Assembly: GCF_040115645.1 (NCBI RefSeq)
Contig: NW_027096010.1
Coordinates: 310,001-374,000 of the forward strand
DNA from: Euwallacea fornicatus
Lineage: Eukaryota > Arthropoda > Insecta > Coleoptera > Curculionidae
Length of the DNA: 64,000 nt
Direction of reading: 5' to 3'
Shown here: positions 10,705-24,397 of the stretch, piece after piece
Layout: every line of letters begins with the position of its first letter
Position numbering within the stretch: the first letter of the stretch is position 1
The notes under the pieces: generated by a model
The model's database searches: none
Told to the model about the DNA's origin: nothing
What the model saw: only the letters and a program-made list of their open reading frames with translations
Position numbers and translations under genes: made by a program

Positions 10705-12412
10705 TTCAGGATGTCGCATCAAATCATGATTGCATCTTGCTGAATTTCCAAGAAAAATAGTACATTATGTGCTCAAACACACAACTTTTGTGACTTTTCA
10801 AAATTTGAAGCTCGATAACTTCGGCAAATGAAGATCAAATTTGTTAAACAAAGTGTCAAATTAATCAGCTCGACGAGATCTTTCGGATGTCACAATAAAT
10901 CATTATTGCATTTTGCTGAATTTCCAAGAAAAATAGTACAATATGTGCTCAAACACACAACTTTTGTGACTATTCAAATTTTGAAGCTCGATAACTTCGG
11001 CAAATGAAGACCAAAATTGTTAAACAAAGTGTCAAATTAATCAGCTGGACGAGGTCTTTCGGGTGTTACAATAAATCATTATTGCATTTTGTTGAATTTC
11101 CAAGAAAAATAGTACAATATGTGCTCAAACACACAACTTTTGTGACTTTTCAAAATTTAAAGCTCGATAACTTCGGCAAATGAGGACCAAATTTCTTAAA
11201 CAAAGTGTCAAATTAATCAGCTCGACGAGATCTTTCGGATGTCACAATAAATCATTATTGCATTTTGTTGAATTTCCAAGAAAAATAGTACAATATGTGC
11301 TCAAACACACAACTTTTGTGACTATTCAAACTTTGAAGCTCGATAACTTCGGCAAATGAGGACCAAATTTCTTAAACAAAGTGTCAAATTAATCAGCTCG
11401 ACGAGATCATTCGGACGTCACAACAAATCATTATTATATCTTGTAGAATTTTCAAGAAAAATATTACATTATGTGCTCAAACACACAACTTTTGTGACTA
11501 TTCAAATTTTGAAGCTCGATAACTTCGGCAAATGAAGACCAAAATTGTTAAACAAAGTGTCAAATTAATCACCTCGACGAGATCTTTCGGATGTCACAAT
11601 AAATCATTATTGCATTTTGTTGAATTTCCAAGAAAAATAGTACAATATGTGCTCAAACACACAACTTTTGTGACTTTTCAAAATTTAAAGCTCGATAACT
11701 TCGGCAAATGAGGACCAAATTTCTTAAACAAAGTGTCAAATTAATCAGCTCGACGAGATCTTTCGGATGTCACAATAAATCATTATTGCATTTTGTTGAA
11801 TTTCCAAGAAAAATTGTACATTATGTGCTCAAACACACAACTTTTGTGACTATTCAAACTTTGAAGCTCGATAACTTCGGCAAATGAAGACCAAATTTGT
11901 TAAACAAAGTGTCAAATTAATCAGCTCGACGAGATCTTCAGGATGTCGCATCAAATCATGATTGCATCTTGTTGAATTTCCAAGAAAAATAGTACATTAT
12001 GTGCTCAAACACCCAACTTTTGTGACTATTCAAACTTTGAAGCTCGATAACTTCGGCAAATGAAGACCAAATTTGTTAAACAAAGTGTCAAATTAATCAG
12101 CTCGACGAGATCTTCAGGATGTCGCATCAAATCATGATTGCATCTTGCTGAATTTCCAAGAAAAATAGTACATTATGTGCTCAAACACACAACTTTTGTG
12201 ACTTTTCAAAATTTGAAGCTCGATAACTTCGGCAAATGAAGATCAAATTTGTTAAACAAAGTGTCAAATTAATCAGCTCGACGAGATCTTTCGGATGTCA
12301 CAATAAATCATTATTGCATTTTGCTGAATTTCCAAGAAAAATAGTACAATATGTGCTCAAACACACAACTTTTGTGACTTTTCAAAATTTAAAGCTCGAT
12401 AACTTCGGCAAA
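10705..12412. repeat. Long-range block II, second copy
   Basis: This is the copy of 4022-5730, with the N monomer at 11404 and the CACCTCG variant near 11571. Its 5' half also resembles 61.9-63.0 kb at an offset of 51,193 bases: N at 62597 corresponds to 11404, and both are followed by ATTACATTATG and CACCTCG. Confidence 0.8.
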
Positions 12413-13860
12413 TGAGGACCAAATTTCTTAAACAAAGTGTCAAATTAATCAGCTCGACGAGATCTTTCGGATGTCACAATAAATCATTATTGCATTTTGT
12501 TGAATTTCCAAGAAAAATAGTACAATATGTGCTCAAACACACAACTTTTGTGACTATTCAAACTTTGAAGCTCGATAACTTCGGCAAATGAGGACCAAAT
12601 TTCTTAAACAAAGTGTCAAATTAATCAGCTCTACGAGATCTTCAGGATGACACAACAAATCATTATTGCATCTTGTTGAATTTCCAAGAAAAATAGTACA
12701 TTATGTGCTCAAACACACAACTTTTGTGACTATTCAAACTTTGAAGCTCGATAACTTCGGCAAATGAAGACCAAATTTGTTAAACAAAGTGTCAAATTAA
12801 TCAGCTCGACGAGATCTTCAGGATGTCGCATCAAATCATGATTGCATCTTGTTGAATTTCCAAGAAAAATAGTACATTATGTGCTCAAACACCCAACTTT
12901 TGTGACTATTCAAACTTTGAAGCTCGATAACTTCGGCAAATGAAGACCAAATTTGTTAAACAAAGTGTCAAATTAATCAGCTCGACGAGATCTTTCGGAT
13001 GTCACAATAAATCATTATTGCATTTTGTTGAATTTCCAAGAAAAATAGTACATTATGTGCTCAAACACACAACTCTTGTGACTTTTCAAACTTTGAAGCT
13101 CGATAACTTCGGCAAATGAGGACCAAATTTCTTAAACAAAGTGTCAAATTAATCAGCTCGACGAGATCTTCAGGATGTCGCATCAAATCATGATTGCATC
13201 TTGTTGAATTTCCAAGAAAAATAGTACATTATGTGCTCAAACACACAACTTTTGTGACTATTCAAACTTTGAAGCTCGATAACTTCGGCAAATGAGGACC
13301 AAATTTCTTAAACAAAGTGTCAAATTAATCAGCTCGACGAGATCTTTCGGATGTCACAATAAATCATTATTGCATTTTGTTGAATTTCCAAGAAAAATAG
13401 TACAATATGTGCTCAAACACACAACTTTTGTGACTATTCAATCTTTGAAGCTCGATAACTTCGGCAAATGAGGACCAAATTTCTTAAACAAAGTGTCAAA
13501 TTAATCAGCTCGACGAGATCTTTCGGATGTCACAATAAATCATTATTGCATTTAGTTGAATTTCCAAGAAAAATAGTACAATATGTGCTCAAACACACAA
13601 CTTTTGTGACTTTTCAAAATTTAAAGCTCGATAACTTCGGCAAATGAGGACCAAATTTCTTAAACAAAGTGTCAAATTAATCAGCTCGACGAGATCTTCA
13701 GGATGTCGAATCAAATCATGATTGCATCTTGTTGAATTTCCAAGAAACATAGTACAATATGTGCTCAAACACACAACTTTTGTGACTTTTCAAAATTTAA
13801 AGCTCGATAACTTCGGCAAATGAGGACCAAATTTCTTAAACAAAGTGTCAAATTAATCAG
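12413..13860. repeat. Third copy of part of block I
   Basis: The segment matches 7312-8759 at an offset of 5,101 bases. It contains the C monomer at 12631, CACCCAAC near 12890, the CAATCTTTG variant near 13440, the GCATTTAGTTG variant near 13550 and the GTCGAATC plus GAAACATAG monomer at 13589-13774. After 13860 the match to 8936 onward resumes at an offset smaller by exactly 176, so one monomer is missing here relative to the second copy. Confidence 0.75.
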
Positions 13861-16800
13861 CTCGATGAGATCTTTCGGATGTCACAATAAATCATTATTG
13901 CATTTTGTTGAATTTCCAAGAAAAATAGTACAATATGTGCTCAAACACACAACTTTTGTGACTATTCAAACTTTGAAGCTCGATAACTTCGGCAAATGAA
14001 GATAAATTTCTTAAACAAAGTGTCAAATTAATCAGCTCGACGAGATCTTCAGGATGTCGCATCAAATCATGATTGCATCTTGTTGAATTTCCAAGAAAAA
14101 TAGTACATTATGTGCTCAAACACACAACTTTTGTGACTATTCAAACTTTGAAGCTCGATAACTTCGGCAAATGAAGACCAAATTTCTTAAACAAAGTGTC
14201 AAATTAATCAGCTCGACGAGATCTTTCGGATGTCACAATAAATCATTATTGCATTTTGTTGAATTTCCAAGAAAAATAGTACAATATGTGCTCAAACACA
14301 CAACTTTTGTGACTTTTCAAAATTTAAAGCTCGATAACTTCGGCAAATGAGGACCAAATTTCTTAAACAAAGTGTCAAATTAATCAGCTCGACGAGATCT
14401 TTCGGATGTCACAATAAATCATTATTGCATTTTGTTGAATTTCCAAGAAAAATAGTACAATATGTGCTCAAACACACAACTTTTGTGACTATTCAAACTT
14501 TGAAGCTCGATAACTTCGGCAAATGAGGACCAAATTTCTTAAACAAAGTGTCAAATTAATCAGCTCGACGAGATCATTCGGACGTCACAACAAATCATTA
14601 TTATATCTTGTAGAATTTTCAAGAAAAATATTACAATATGTGCTCAAACACACAACTTTTGTGACTATTCAAACTTTGAAGCTCGATAACTTCGGCAAAT
14701 GAGGACCAAATTTCTTAAACAAAGTGTCAAATTAATCAGCTCGACGAGATCTTCAGGATGTCGCATCAAATCATGATTGCATCTTGTTGAATTTCCAAGA
14801 AAAATAGTACATTATGTGCTCAAACACACAACTTTTGTGACTATTCAAACTTTGAAGCTCGATAACTTCGGCAAATGAAGACCAAATTTGTTAAACAAAG
14901 TGTCAAATTAATCAGCTCGACGAGATCTTCAGGATGTCGCATCAAATCATGATTGCATCTTGTTGAATTTCCAAGAAAAATAGTACAATATGTGCTCAAA
15001 CACACAACTTTTGTGACTTTTCAAAATTTAAAGCTCGATAACTTCGGCAAATGAGGACCAAATTTCTTAAACAAAGTGTCAAATTAATCAGCTCGACGAG
15101 ATCTTTCGGATGTCACAATAAATCATTATTGCATTTTGTTGAATTTCCAAGAAAAATAGTACAATATGTGCTCAAACACACAACTTTTGTGACTATTCAA
15201 ACTTTGAAGCTCGATAACTTCGGCAAATGAGGACCAAATTTCTTAAACAAAGTGTCAAATTAATCAGCTCTACGAGATCTTCAGGATGACACAACAAATC
15301 ATTATTGCATCTTGTTGAATTTCCAAGAAAAATAGTACATTATGTGCTCAAACACACAACTTTTGTGACTATTCAAACTTTGAAGCTCGATAACTTCGGC
15401 AAATGAAGACCAAATTTGTTAAACAAAGTGTCAAATTAATCAGCTCGACGAGATCTTCAGGATGACACAACAAATCATTATTGCATCTTGTTGAATTTCC
15501 AAGAAAAATAGTACATTATGTGCTCAAACACCCAACTTTTGTGACTATTCAAACTTTGAAGCTCGATAACTTCGGCAAATGAAGACCAAATTTGTTAAAC
15601 AAAGTGTCAAATTAATCAGCTCGACGAGATCTTTCGGATGTCACAATAAATCATTATTGCATTTTGTTGAATTTCCAAGAAAAATAGTACATTATGTGCT
15701 CAAACACACAACTCTTGTGACTTTTCAAACTTTGAAGCTCGATAACTTCGGTAAATGAGGACCAAATTTCTTAAACAAAGTGTCAAATTAATCAGCTCGA
15801 CGAGATCTTCAGGATGTCGCATCAAATCATGATTGCATCTTGTTGAATTTCCAAGAAAAATAGTACAATATGTGCTCAAACACACAACTTTTGTGACTTT
15901 TCAAAATTTAAAGCTCGATAACTTCGGCAAATGAGGACCAAATTTCTTAAACAAAGTGTCAAATTAATCAGCTCGACGAGATCTTTCGGATGTCACAATA
16001 AATCATTATTGCATTTTGTTGAATTTCCAAGAAAAATAGTACAATATGTGCTCAAACACACAACTTTTGTGACTATTCAAACTTTGAAGCTCGATAACTT
16101 CGGCAAATGAGGACCAAATTTCTTAAACAAAGTGTCAAATTAATCAGCTCGACGAGATCTTTCGGATGTCACAATAAATCATTATTGCATTTTGTTGAAT
16201 TTCCAAGAAAAATAGTACAATATGTGCTCAAACACACAACTTTTGTGACTATTCAAACTTTGAAGCTCGATAACTTCGGCAAATGAGGACCAAATTTCTT
16301 AAACAAAGTGTCAAATTAATCAGCTCGACGAGATCATTCGGACGTCACAACAAATCATTATTATATCTTGTAGAATTTTCAAGAAAAATATTACAATATG
16401 TGCTCAAACACACAACTTTTGTGACTTTTCAAAATTTAAAGCTCGATAACTTCGGCAAATGAGGACCAAATTTCTTAAACAAAGTGTCAAATTAATCAGC
16501 TCGATGAGATCTTTCGGATGTCACAATAAATCATTATTGCATTTTGTTGAATTTCCAAGAAAAATAGTACAATATGTGCTCAAACACACAACTTTTGTGA
16601 CTATTCAAACTTTGAAGCTCGATAACTTCGGCAAATGAAGATAAATTTCTTAAACAAAGTGTCAAATTAATCAGCTCGACGAGATCTTCAGGATGTCGCA
16701 TCAAATCATGATTGCATCTTGTTGAATTTCCAAGAAAAATAGTACATTATGTGCTCAAACACACAACTTTTGTGACTATTCAAACTTTGAAGCTCGATAA

Positions 16801-18257
16801 CTTCGGCAAATGAAGACCAAATTTCTTAAACAAAGTGTCAAATTAATCAGCTCGACGAGATCTTTCGGATGTCACAATAAATCATTATTGCATTTTGCTG
16901 AATTTCCAAGAAAAATAGTACAATATGTGCTCAAACACACAACTTTTGTGACTATTCAAATCTTGAAGCTCGATAACTTCGGCAAATGAAGACCAAAATT
17001 GTTAAACAAAGTGTCAAATTAATCAGCTGGACGAGGTCTTTCGGGTGTTACAATAAATCATTATTGCATTTTGTTGAATTTCCAAGAAAAATAGTACAAT
17101 ATGTGCTCAAACACACAACTTTTGTGACTTTTCAAAATTTAAAGCTCGATAACTTCGGCAAATGAGGACCAAATTTCTTAAACAAAGTGTCAAATTAATC
17201 AGCTCGACGAGATCTTTCGGATGTCACAATAAATCATTATTGCATTTTGTTGAATTTCCAAGAAAAATAGTACAATATGTGCTCAAACACACAACTTTTG
17301 TGACTTTTCAAAATTTAAAGCTCGATAACTTCGGCAAATGAGGACCAAATTTCTTAAACAAAGGGTCAAATTAATCAGCTCTACGAGATCTTCAGGATGA
17401 CACAACAAATCATTATTGCATCTTGTTGAATTTCCAAGAAAAATAGTACATTATGTGCTCAAACACACAACTTTTGTGACTTTTCAAAATTTAAAGCTCG
17501 ATAACTTCGGCAAATGAGGACCAAATTTCTTAAACAAAGTGTCAAATTAATCAGCTCGACGAGATCTTTCGGATGTCACAATAAATCATTATTGCATTTT
17601 GTTGAATTTCCAAGAAAAATAGTACAATATGTGCTCAAACACACAACTTTTGTGACTATTCAAACTTTGAAGCTCGATAACTTCGGCAAATGAGGACCAA
17701 ATTTCTTAAACAAAGTGTCAAATTAATCAGCTCTACGAGATCTTCAGGATGACACAACAAATCATTATTGCATCTTGTTGAATTTCCAAGAAAAATAGTA
17801 CATTATGTGCTCAAACACACAACTTTTGTGACTATTCAAACTTTGAAGCTCGATAACTTCGGCAAATGAAGACCAAATTTGTTAAACAAAGTGTCAAATT
17901 AATCAGCTCGACGAGATCTTCAGGATGTCGCATCAAATCATGATTGCATCTTGTTGAATTTCCAAGAAAAATAGTACATTATGTGCTCAAACACCCAACT
18001 TTTGTGACTATTCAAACTTTGAAGCTCGATAACTTCGGCAAATGAAGACCAAATTTGTTAAACAAAGTGTCAAATTAATCAGCTCGACGAGATCTTTCGG
18101 ATGTCACAATAAATCATTATTGCATTTTGTTGAATTTCCAAGAAAAATAGTACATTATGTGCTCAAACACACAACTCTTGTGACTTTTCAAACTTTGAAG
18201 CTCGATAACTTCGGCAAATGAGGACCAAATTTCTTAAACAAAGTGTCAAATTAATCA
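13861..18257. repeat. Mosaic of shuffled cassettes
   Basis: Known markers appear in a new arrangement: 175-bp monomers at 13998 and 16637, N monomers at 14571 and 16331 (exactly ten monomers apart), a C monomer at 15270, a G monomer near 17030, and two C monomers near 17382 and 17733. The first of these two is preceded by the AAAGGGTC variant. About 15452 reads CGACGAG with GGATGACACAAC, a B-to-C hybrid. A private substitution, TTCGGTAAATG, occurs near 15751. The stretch 16.6-17.9 kb recurs at 27.0-28.3 kb at an offset of 10,379 bases. Confidence 0.7.
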
Positions 18258-21231
18258 GCTCGACGAGATCTTCAGGATGTCGCATCAAATCATGATTGCA
18301 TCTTGTTGAATTTCCAAGAAAAATAGTACATTATGTGCTCAAACACACAACTTTTGTGACTATTCAAACTTTGAAGCTCGATAACTTCGGCAAATGAGGA
18401 CCAAATTTCTTAAACAAAGTGTCAAATTAATCAGCTCGACGAGATCTTTCGGATGTCACAATAAATCATTATTGCATTTTGTTGAATTTCCAAGAAAAAT
18501 AGTACAATATGTGCTCAAACACACAACTTTTGTGACTATTCAATCTTTGAAGCTCGATAACTTCGGCAAATGAGGACCAAATTTCTTAAACAAAGTGTCA
18601 AATTAATCAGCTCGACGAGATCTTTCGGATGTCACAATAAATCATTATTGCATTTAGTTGAATTTCCAAGAAAAATAGTACAATATGTGCTCAAACACAC
18701 AACTTTTGTGACTTTTCAAAATTTAAAGCTCGATAACTTCGGCAAATGAGGACCAAATTTCTTAAACAAAGTGTCAAATTAATCAGCTCGACGAGATCTT
18801 CAGGATGTCGAATCAAATCATGATTGCATCTTGTTGAATTTCCAAGAAACATAGTACAATATGTGCTCAAACACACAACTTTTGTGACTTTTCAAAATTT
18901 AAAGCTCGATAACTTCGGCAAATGAGGACCAAATTTCTTAAACAAAGTGTCAAATTAATCAGCTCGATGAGATCTTTCGGATGTCACAATAAATCATTAT
19001 TGCATTTTGTTGAATTTCCAAGAAAAATAGTACAATATGTGCTCAAACACACAACTTTTGTGACTATTCAAACTTTGAAGCTCGATAACTTCGGCAAATG
19101 AAGATAAATTTCTTAAACAAAGTGTCAAATTAATCAGCTCGACGAGATCTTCAGGATGTCGCATCAAATCATGATTGCATCTTGTTGAATTTCCAAGAAA
19201 AATAGTACATTATGTGCTCAAACACACAACTTTTGTGACTATTCAAACTTTGAAGCTCGATAACTTCGGCAAATGAAGACCAAATTTCTTAAACAAAGTG
19301 TCAAATTAATCAGCTCGACGAGATCTTTCGGATGTCACAATAAATCATTATTGCATTTTGCTGAATTTCCAAGAAAAATAGTACAATATGTGCTCAAACA
19401 CACAACTTTTGTGACTATTCAAATCTTGAAGCTCGATAACTTCGGCAAATGAAGACCAAAATTGTTAAACAAAGTGTCAAATTAATCAGCTGGACGAGGT
19501 CTTTCGGGTGTTACAATAAATCATTATTGCATTTTGTTGAATTTCCAAGAAAAATAGTACAATATGTGCTCAAACACACAACTTTTGTGACTTTTCAAAA
19601 TTTAAAGCTCGATAACTTCGGCAAATGAGGACCAAATTTCTTAAACAAAGTGTCAAATTAATCAGCTCGACGAGATCTTTCGGATGTCACAATAAATCAT
19701 TATTGCATTTTGTTGAATTTCCAAGAAAAATAGTACAATATGTGCTCAAACACACAACTTTTGTGACTTTTCAAAATTTAAAGCTCGATAACTTCGGCAA
19801 ATGAGGACCAAATTTCTTAAACAAAGTGTCAAATTAATCAGCTCGACGAGATCTTTCGGATGTCACAATAAATCATTATTGCATTTTGTTGAATTTCCAA
19901 GAAAAATAGTACAATATGTGCTCAAACACACAACTTTTGTGACTATTCAAACTTTGAAGCTCGATAACTTCGGCAAATGAGGACCAAATTTCTTAAACAA
20001 AGTGTCAAATTAATCAGCTCGACGAGATCTTTCGGATGTCACAATAAATCATTATTGCATTTTGTTGAATTTCCAAGAAAAATAGTACAATATGTGCTCA
20101 AACACACAACTTTTGTGACTATTCAAACTTTGAAGCTCGATAACTTCGGCAAATGAGGACCAAATTTCTTAAACAAAGTGTCAAATTAATCAGCTCGACG
20201 AGATCTTTCGGATGTCACAATAAATCATTATTGCATTTTGTTGAATTTCCAAGAAAAATAGTACAATATGTGCTCAAACACACAACTTTTGTGACTTTTC
20301 AAAATTTAAAGCTCGATAACTTCGGCAAATGAGGACCAAATTTCTTAAACAAAGTGTCAAATTAATCAGCTCGACGAGATCTTTCGGATGTCACAATAAA
20401 TCATTATTGCATTTTGTTGAATTTCCAAGAAAAATAGTACAATATGTGCTCAAACACACAACTTTTGTGACTATTCAAACTTTGAAGCTCGATAACTTCG
20501 GGAAATGAGGACCAAATTTCTTAAACAAAGTGTCAAATTAATCAGCTCTACGAGATCTTCAGGATGACACAACAAATCATTATTGCATCTTGTTGAATTT
20601 CCAAGAAAAATAGTACATTATGTGCTCAAACACACAACTTTTGTGACTATTCAAACTTTGAAGCTCGATAACTTCGGCAAATGAAGACCAAATTTGTTAA
20701 ACAAAGTGTCAAATTAATCAGCTCGACGAGATCTTTCGGATGTCACAATAAATCATTATTGCATTTTGTTGAATTTCCAAGAAAAATAGTACATTATGTG
20801 CTCAAACACACAACTCTTGTGACTTTTCAAACTTTGAAGCTCGATAACTTCGGCAAATGAGGACCAAATTTCTTAAACAAAGTGTCAAATTAATCAGCTC
20901 GACGAGATCTTCAGGATGTCGTATCAAATCATGATTGCATCTTGTTGAATTTCCAAGAAAAATAGTACATTATGTGCTCAAACACACAACTTTTGTGACT
21001 ATTCAAACTTTGAAGCTCGATAACTTCGGCAAATGAAGACCAAATTTGTTAAACAAAGTGTCAAATTAATCAGCTCGACGAGATCTTCAGGATGTCGCAT
21101 CAAATCATGATTGCATCTTGTTGAATTTCCAAGAAAAATAGTACATTATGTGCTCAAACACACAACTTTTGTGACTATTCAAACTTTGAAGCTCGATAAC
21201 TTCGGCAAATGAAGACCAAATTTGTTAAACA
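18258..21231. repeat. Block copied again at 34.1-37.3 kb
   Basis: The stretch from about 18258 to 21505 matches about 34090-37337 at an offset of 15,832 bases, which is 90 monomers minus the eight 175-bp monomers between them. It holds the CAATCTTTG and GCATTTAGTTG variants, a 175-bp monomer at 19100, a G monomer near 19490, the rare TTCGGGAAATG at 20499, a C monomer near 20548 and GTCGTATC near 20925. One difference seen is TATGTGCTC near 19037 against TATATGCTC near 34869. Confidence 0.8.
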
Positions 21232-24200
21232 AAGTGTCAAATTAATCAGCTCGACGAGATCTTTCGGATGTCACAATAAATCATTATTGCATTTTGTTGA
21301 ATTTCCAAGAAAAATAGTACAATATGTGCTCAAACACACAACTTTTATGACTATTCAAACTTTGAAGCTCGATAACTTCGGCAAATGAGGACCAAATTTC
21401 TTAAACAAAGTGTCAAATTAATCAGCTCGACGAGATCTTCAGGATTTCGCATCAAATCATGATTGCATCTTGTTGAATTTCCAAGAAAAATAGTACATTA
21501 TGTGCTCAAACACACAACTCTTGTGACTTTTCAAACTTTGAAGCTCGATAACTGCGGCAAATGAAGACCAAATTTGTTAAACAAAGTGTCAAATTAATCA
21601 GCTCGACGAGATCTTTCGGATGTCACAATAAATCATTATTGCATTTAGTTGAATTTCCAAGAAAAATGGTACAATATGTGCTCAAACACACAACTTTTGT
21701 GACTTTTCAAAATTTAAAGCTCGATAACTTCGGCAAATGAGGACCAAATTTCTTAAACAAAGTGTCAAATTAATCAGCTCGACGAGATCTTCAGGATGTC
21801 GAATCAAATCATGATTGCATCTTGTTGAATTTCCAAGAAACATAGTACAATATGTGCTCAAACACACAACTTTTGTGACTATTCAAACTTTGAAGCTCGA
21901 TAACTTCGGCAAATGAAGACCAAATTTGTTAAACAAAGCGTCAAATTAATCAGCTCGACGAGATCTTTCGGATGTCACAATAAATCATTATCGCATCTTG
22001 TTGAATTTCCAAGAAAAATAGTACATTATGTGCTCAAACACACGACTCTTGTGACTTTTCAAACATTGAAGCTCGATAACTTCGGCAAATGAGGACCAAA
22101 TTTGTTAAATAAAGTGTCAAATTAATCAGCTCGACGAGATCTTTCGGATGTCACAACAAATTATTATTTTATCTTGTAGAATTTCCAAGAAAAATAGTAC
22201 ATTATGTGCTCAAACACACAACTCTTGTGACTTTTCAAACTTTGAAGCTCGATAACTGCGGCAAATGAAGACCAAATTTGTTAAACAAAGTGTCAAATTA
22301 ATCAGCTCGACGAGATCTTTCGGATGTCACAATAAATCATTATTGCATTTAGTTGAATTTCCAAGAAAAATGGTACAATATGTGCTCAAACACACAACTT
22401 TTGTGACTTTTCAAAATTTAAAGCTCGATAACTTCGGCAAATGAGGACCAAATTTCTTAAACAAAGTGTCAAATTAATCAGCTCGACGAGATCTTTCGGA
22501 TGTCACAATAAATCATTATTGCATTTTGTTGAATTTCCAAGAAAAATAGTACAATATGTGCTCAAACACACAACTTTTGTGACTATTCAAACTTTGAAGC
22601 TCGATAACTTCGGCAAATGAAGATAAATTTCTTAAACAAAGTGTCAAATTAATCAGCTCGACGAGATCTTCAGGATGTCGCATCAAATCATGATTGCATC
22701 TTGTTGAATTTCCAAGAAAAATAGTACATTATGTGCTCAAACACACAACTTTTGTGACTATTCAAACTTTGAAGCTCGATAACTTCGGCAAATGAAGACC
22801 AAATTTCTTAAACAAAGTGTCAAATTAATCAGCTCGACGAGATCTTTCGGATGTCACAATAAATCATTATTGCATTTTGTTGGATTTCCAAGAAACATAG
22901 TACAATATGTGCTCAAACACACAACTTTTGTGACTTTTCAAAATTTGAAGCTCGATAACTTCGGCAAATGAGGACCAAATTTCATAAACAAAGTGTCAAA
23001 TTAATCAGCTCGACGAGATCTTCAGGATGTCGCATCAAATCATGATTGCATCTTGCTGAATTTCCAAGAAAAATAGTACATTATGTGCTCAAACACACAA
23101 CTTTTGTGACTATTCAAACTTTGAAGCTCGATAACTTCGGCAAATGAAGATCAAATTTGTTAAACAAAGTGTCAAATTAATCAGCTCGACGAGATCTTTC
23201 GGATGTCACAATAAATCATTATTGCATTTTGTTGAATTTCCAAGAAAAATAGTACAATATGTGCTCAAACACACAACTTTTGTGACTTTTCAAAATTTAA
23301 AGCTCGATAACTTCGGCAAATGAGGACCAAATTTCTTAAACAAAGGGTCAAATTAATCAGCTCTACGAGATCTTCAGGATGACACAACAAATCATTATTG
23401 CATCTTGTTGAATTTCCAAGAAAAATAGTACATTATGTGCTCAAACACACAACTTTTGTGACTATTCAAACTTTGAAGCTCGATAACTTCGGCAAATGAG
23501 GACCAAATTTCTTAAACAAAGTGTCAAATTAATCAGCTCGACGAGATCATTCGGACGTCACAACAAATCATTATTATATCTTGTAGAATTTTCAAGAAAA
23601 ATATTACAATATGTGCTCAAACACACAACTTTTGTGACTTTTCAAAATTTAAAGCTCGATAACTTCGGCAAATGAGGACCAAATTTCTTAAACAAAGTGT
23701 CAAATTAATCAGCTCGATGAGATCTTTCGGATGTCACAATAAATCATTATTGCATTTTGTTGAATTTCCAAGAAAAATAGTACAATATGTGCTCAAACAC
23801 ACAACTTTTGTGACTATTCAAACTTTGAAGCTCGATAACTTCGGCAAATGAAGATAAATTTCTTAAACAAAGTGTCAAATTAATCAGCTCGACGAGATCT
23901 TCAGGATGTCGCATCAAATCATGATTGCATCTTGTTGAATTTCCAAGAAAAATAGTACATTATGTGCTCAAACACACAACTTTTGTGACTATTCAAACTT
24001 TGAAGCTCGATAACTTCGGCAAATGAAGACCAAATTTCTTAAACAAAGTGTCAAATTAATCAGCTCGACGAGATCTTTCGGATGTCACAATAAATCATTA
24101 TTGCATTTTGCTGAATTTCCAAGAAAAATAGTACAATATGTGCTCAAACACACAACTTTTGTGACTATTCAAATCTTGAAGCTCGATAACTTCGGCAAAT

Positions 24201-24397
24201 GAAGACCAAAATTGTTAAACAAAGTGTCAAATTAATCAGCTGGACGAGGTCTTTCGGGTGTTACAATAAATCATTATTGCATTTTGTTGAATTTCCAAGA
24301 AAAATAGTACAATATGTGCTCAAACACACAACTTTTGTGACTTTTCAAAATTTAAAGCTCGATAACTTCGGCAAATGAGGACCAAATTTCTTAAACA
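21232..24397. repeat. 18-monomer higher-order unit, copy 1 (3,166 bp)
   Basis: The unit recurs directly downstream at 24398. It contains ACTTTTATGAC near 21341, GGATTTCGC near 21444, AACTGCGGC near 21551, GCATTTAGTTG twice (near 21643 and 22349), AAAGCGTC near 21938, AATTATTATTTTATC near 22160, GTTGGATTTCC near 22879, a short 7-monomer spacing between 175-bp monomers at 22619 and 23850, an N monomer near 23545 and a G monomer near 24240. The offset of 3,166 equals 18 x 176 minus the two short monomers. Confidence 0.82.
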
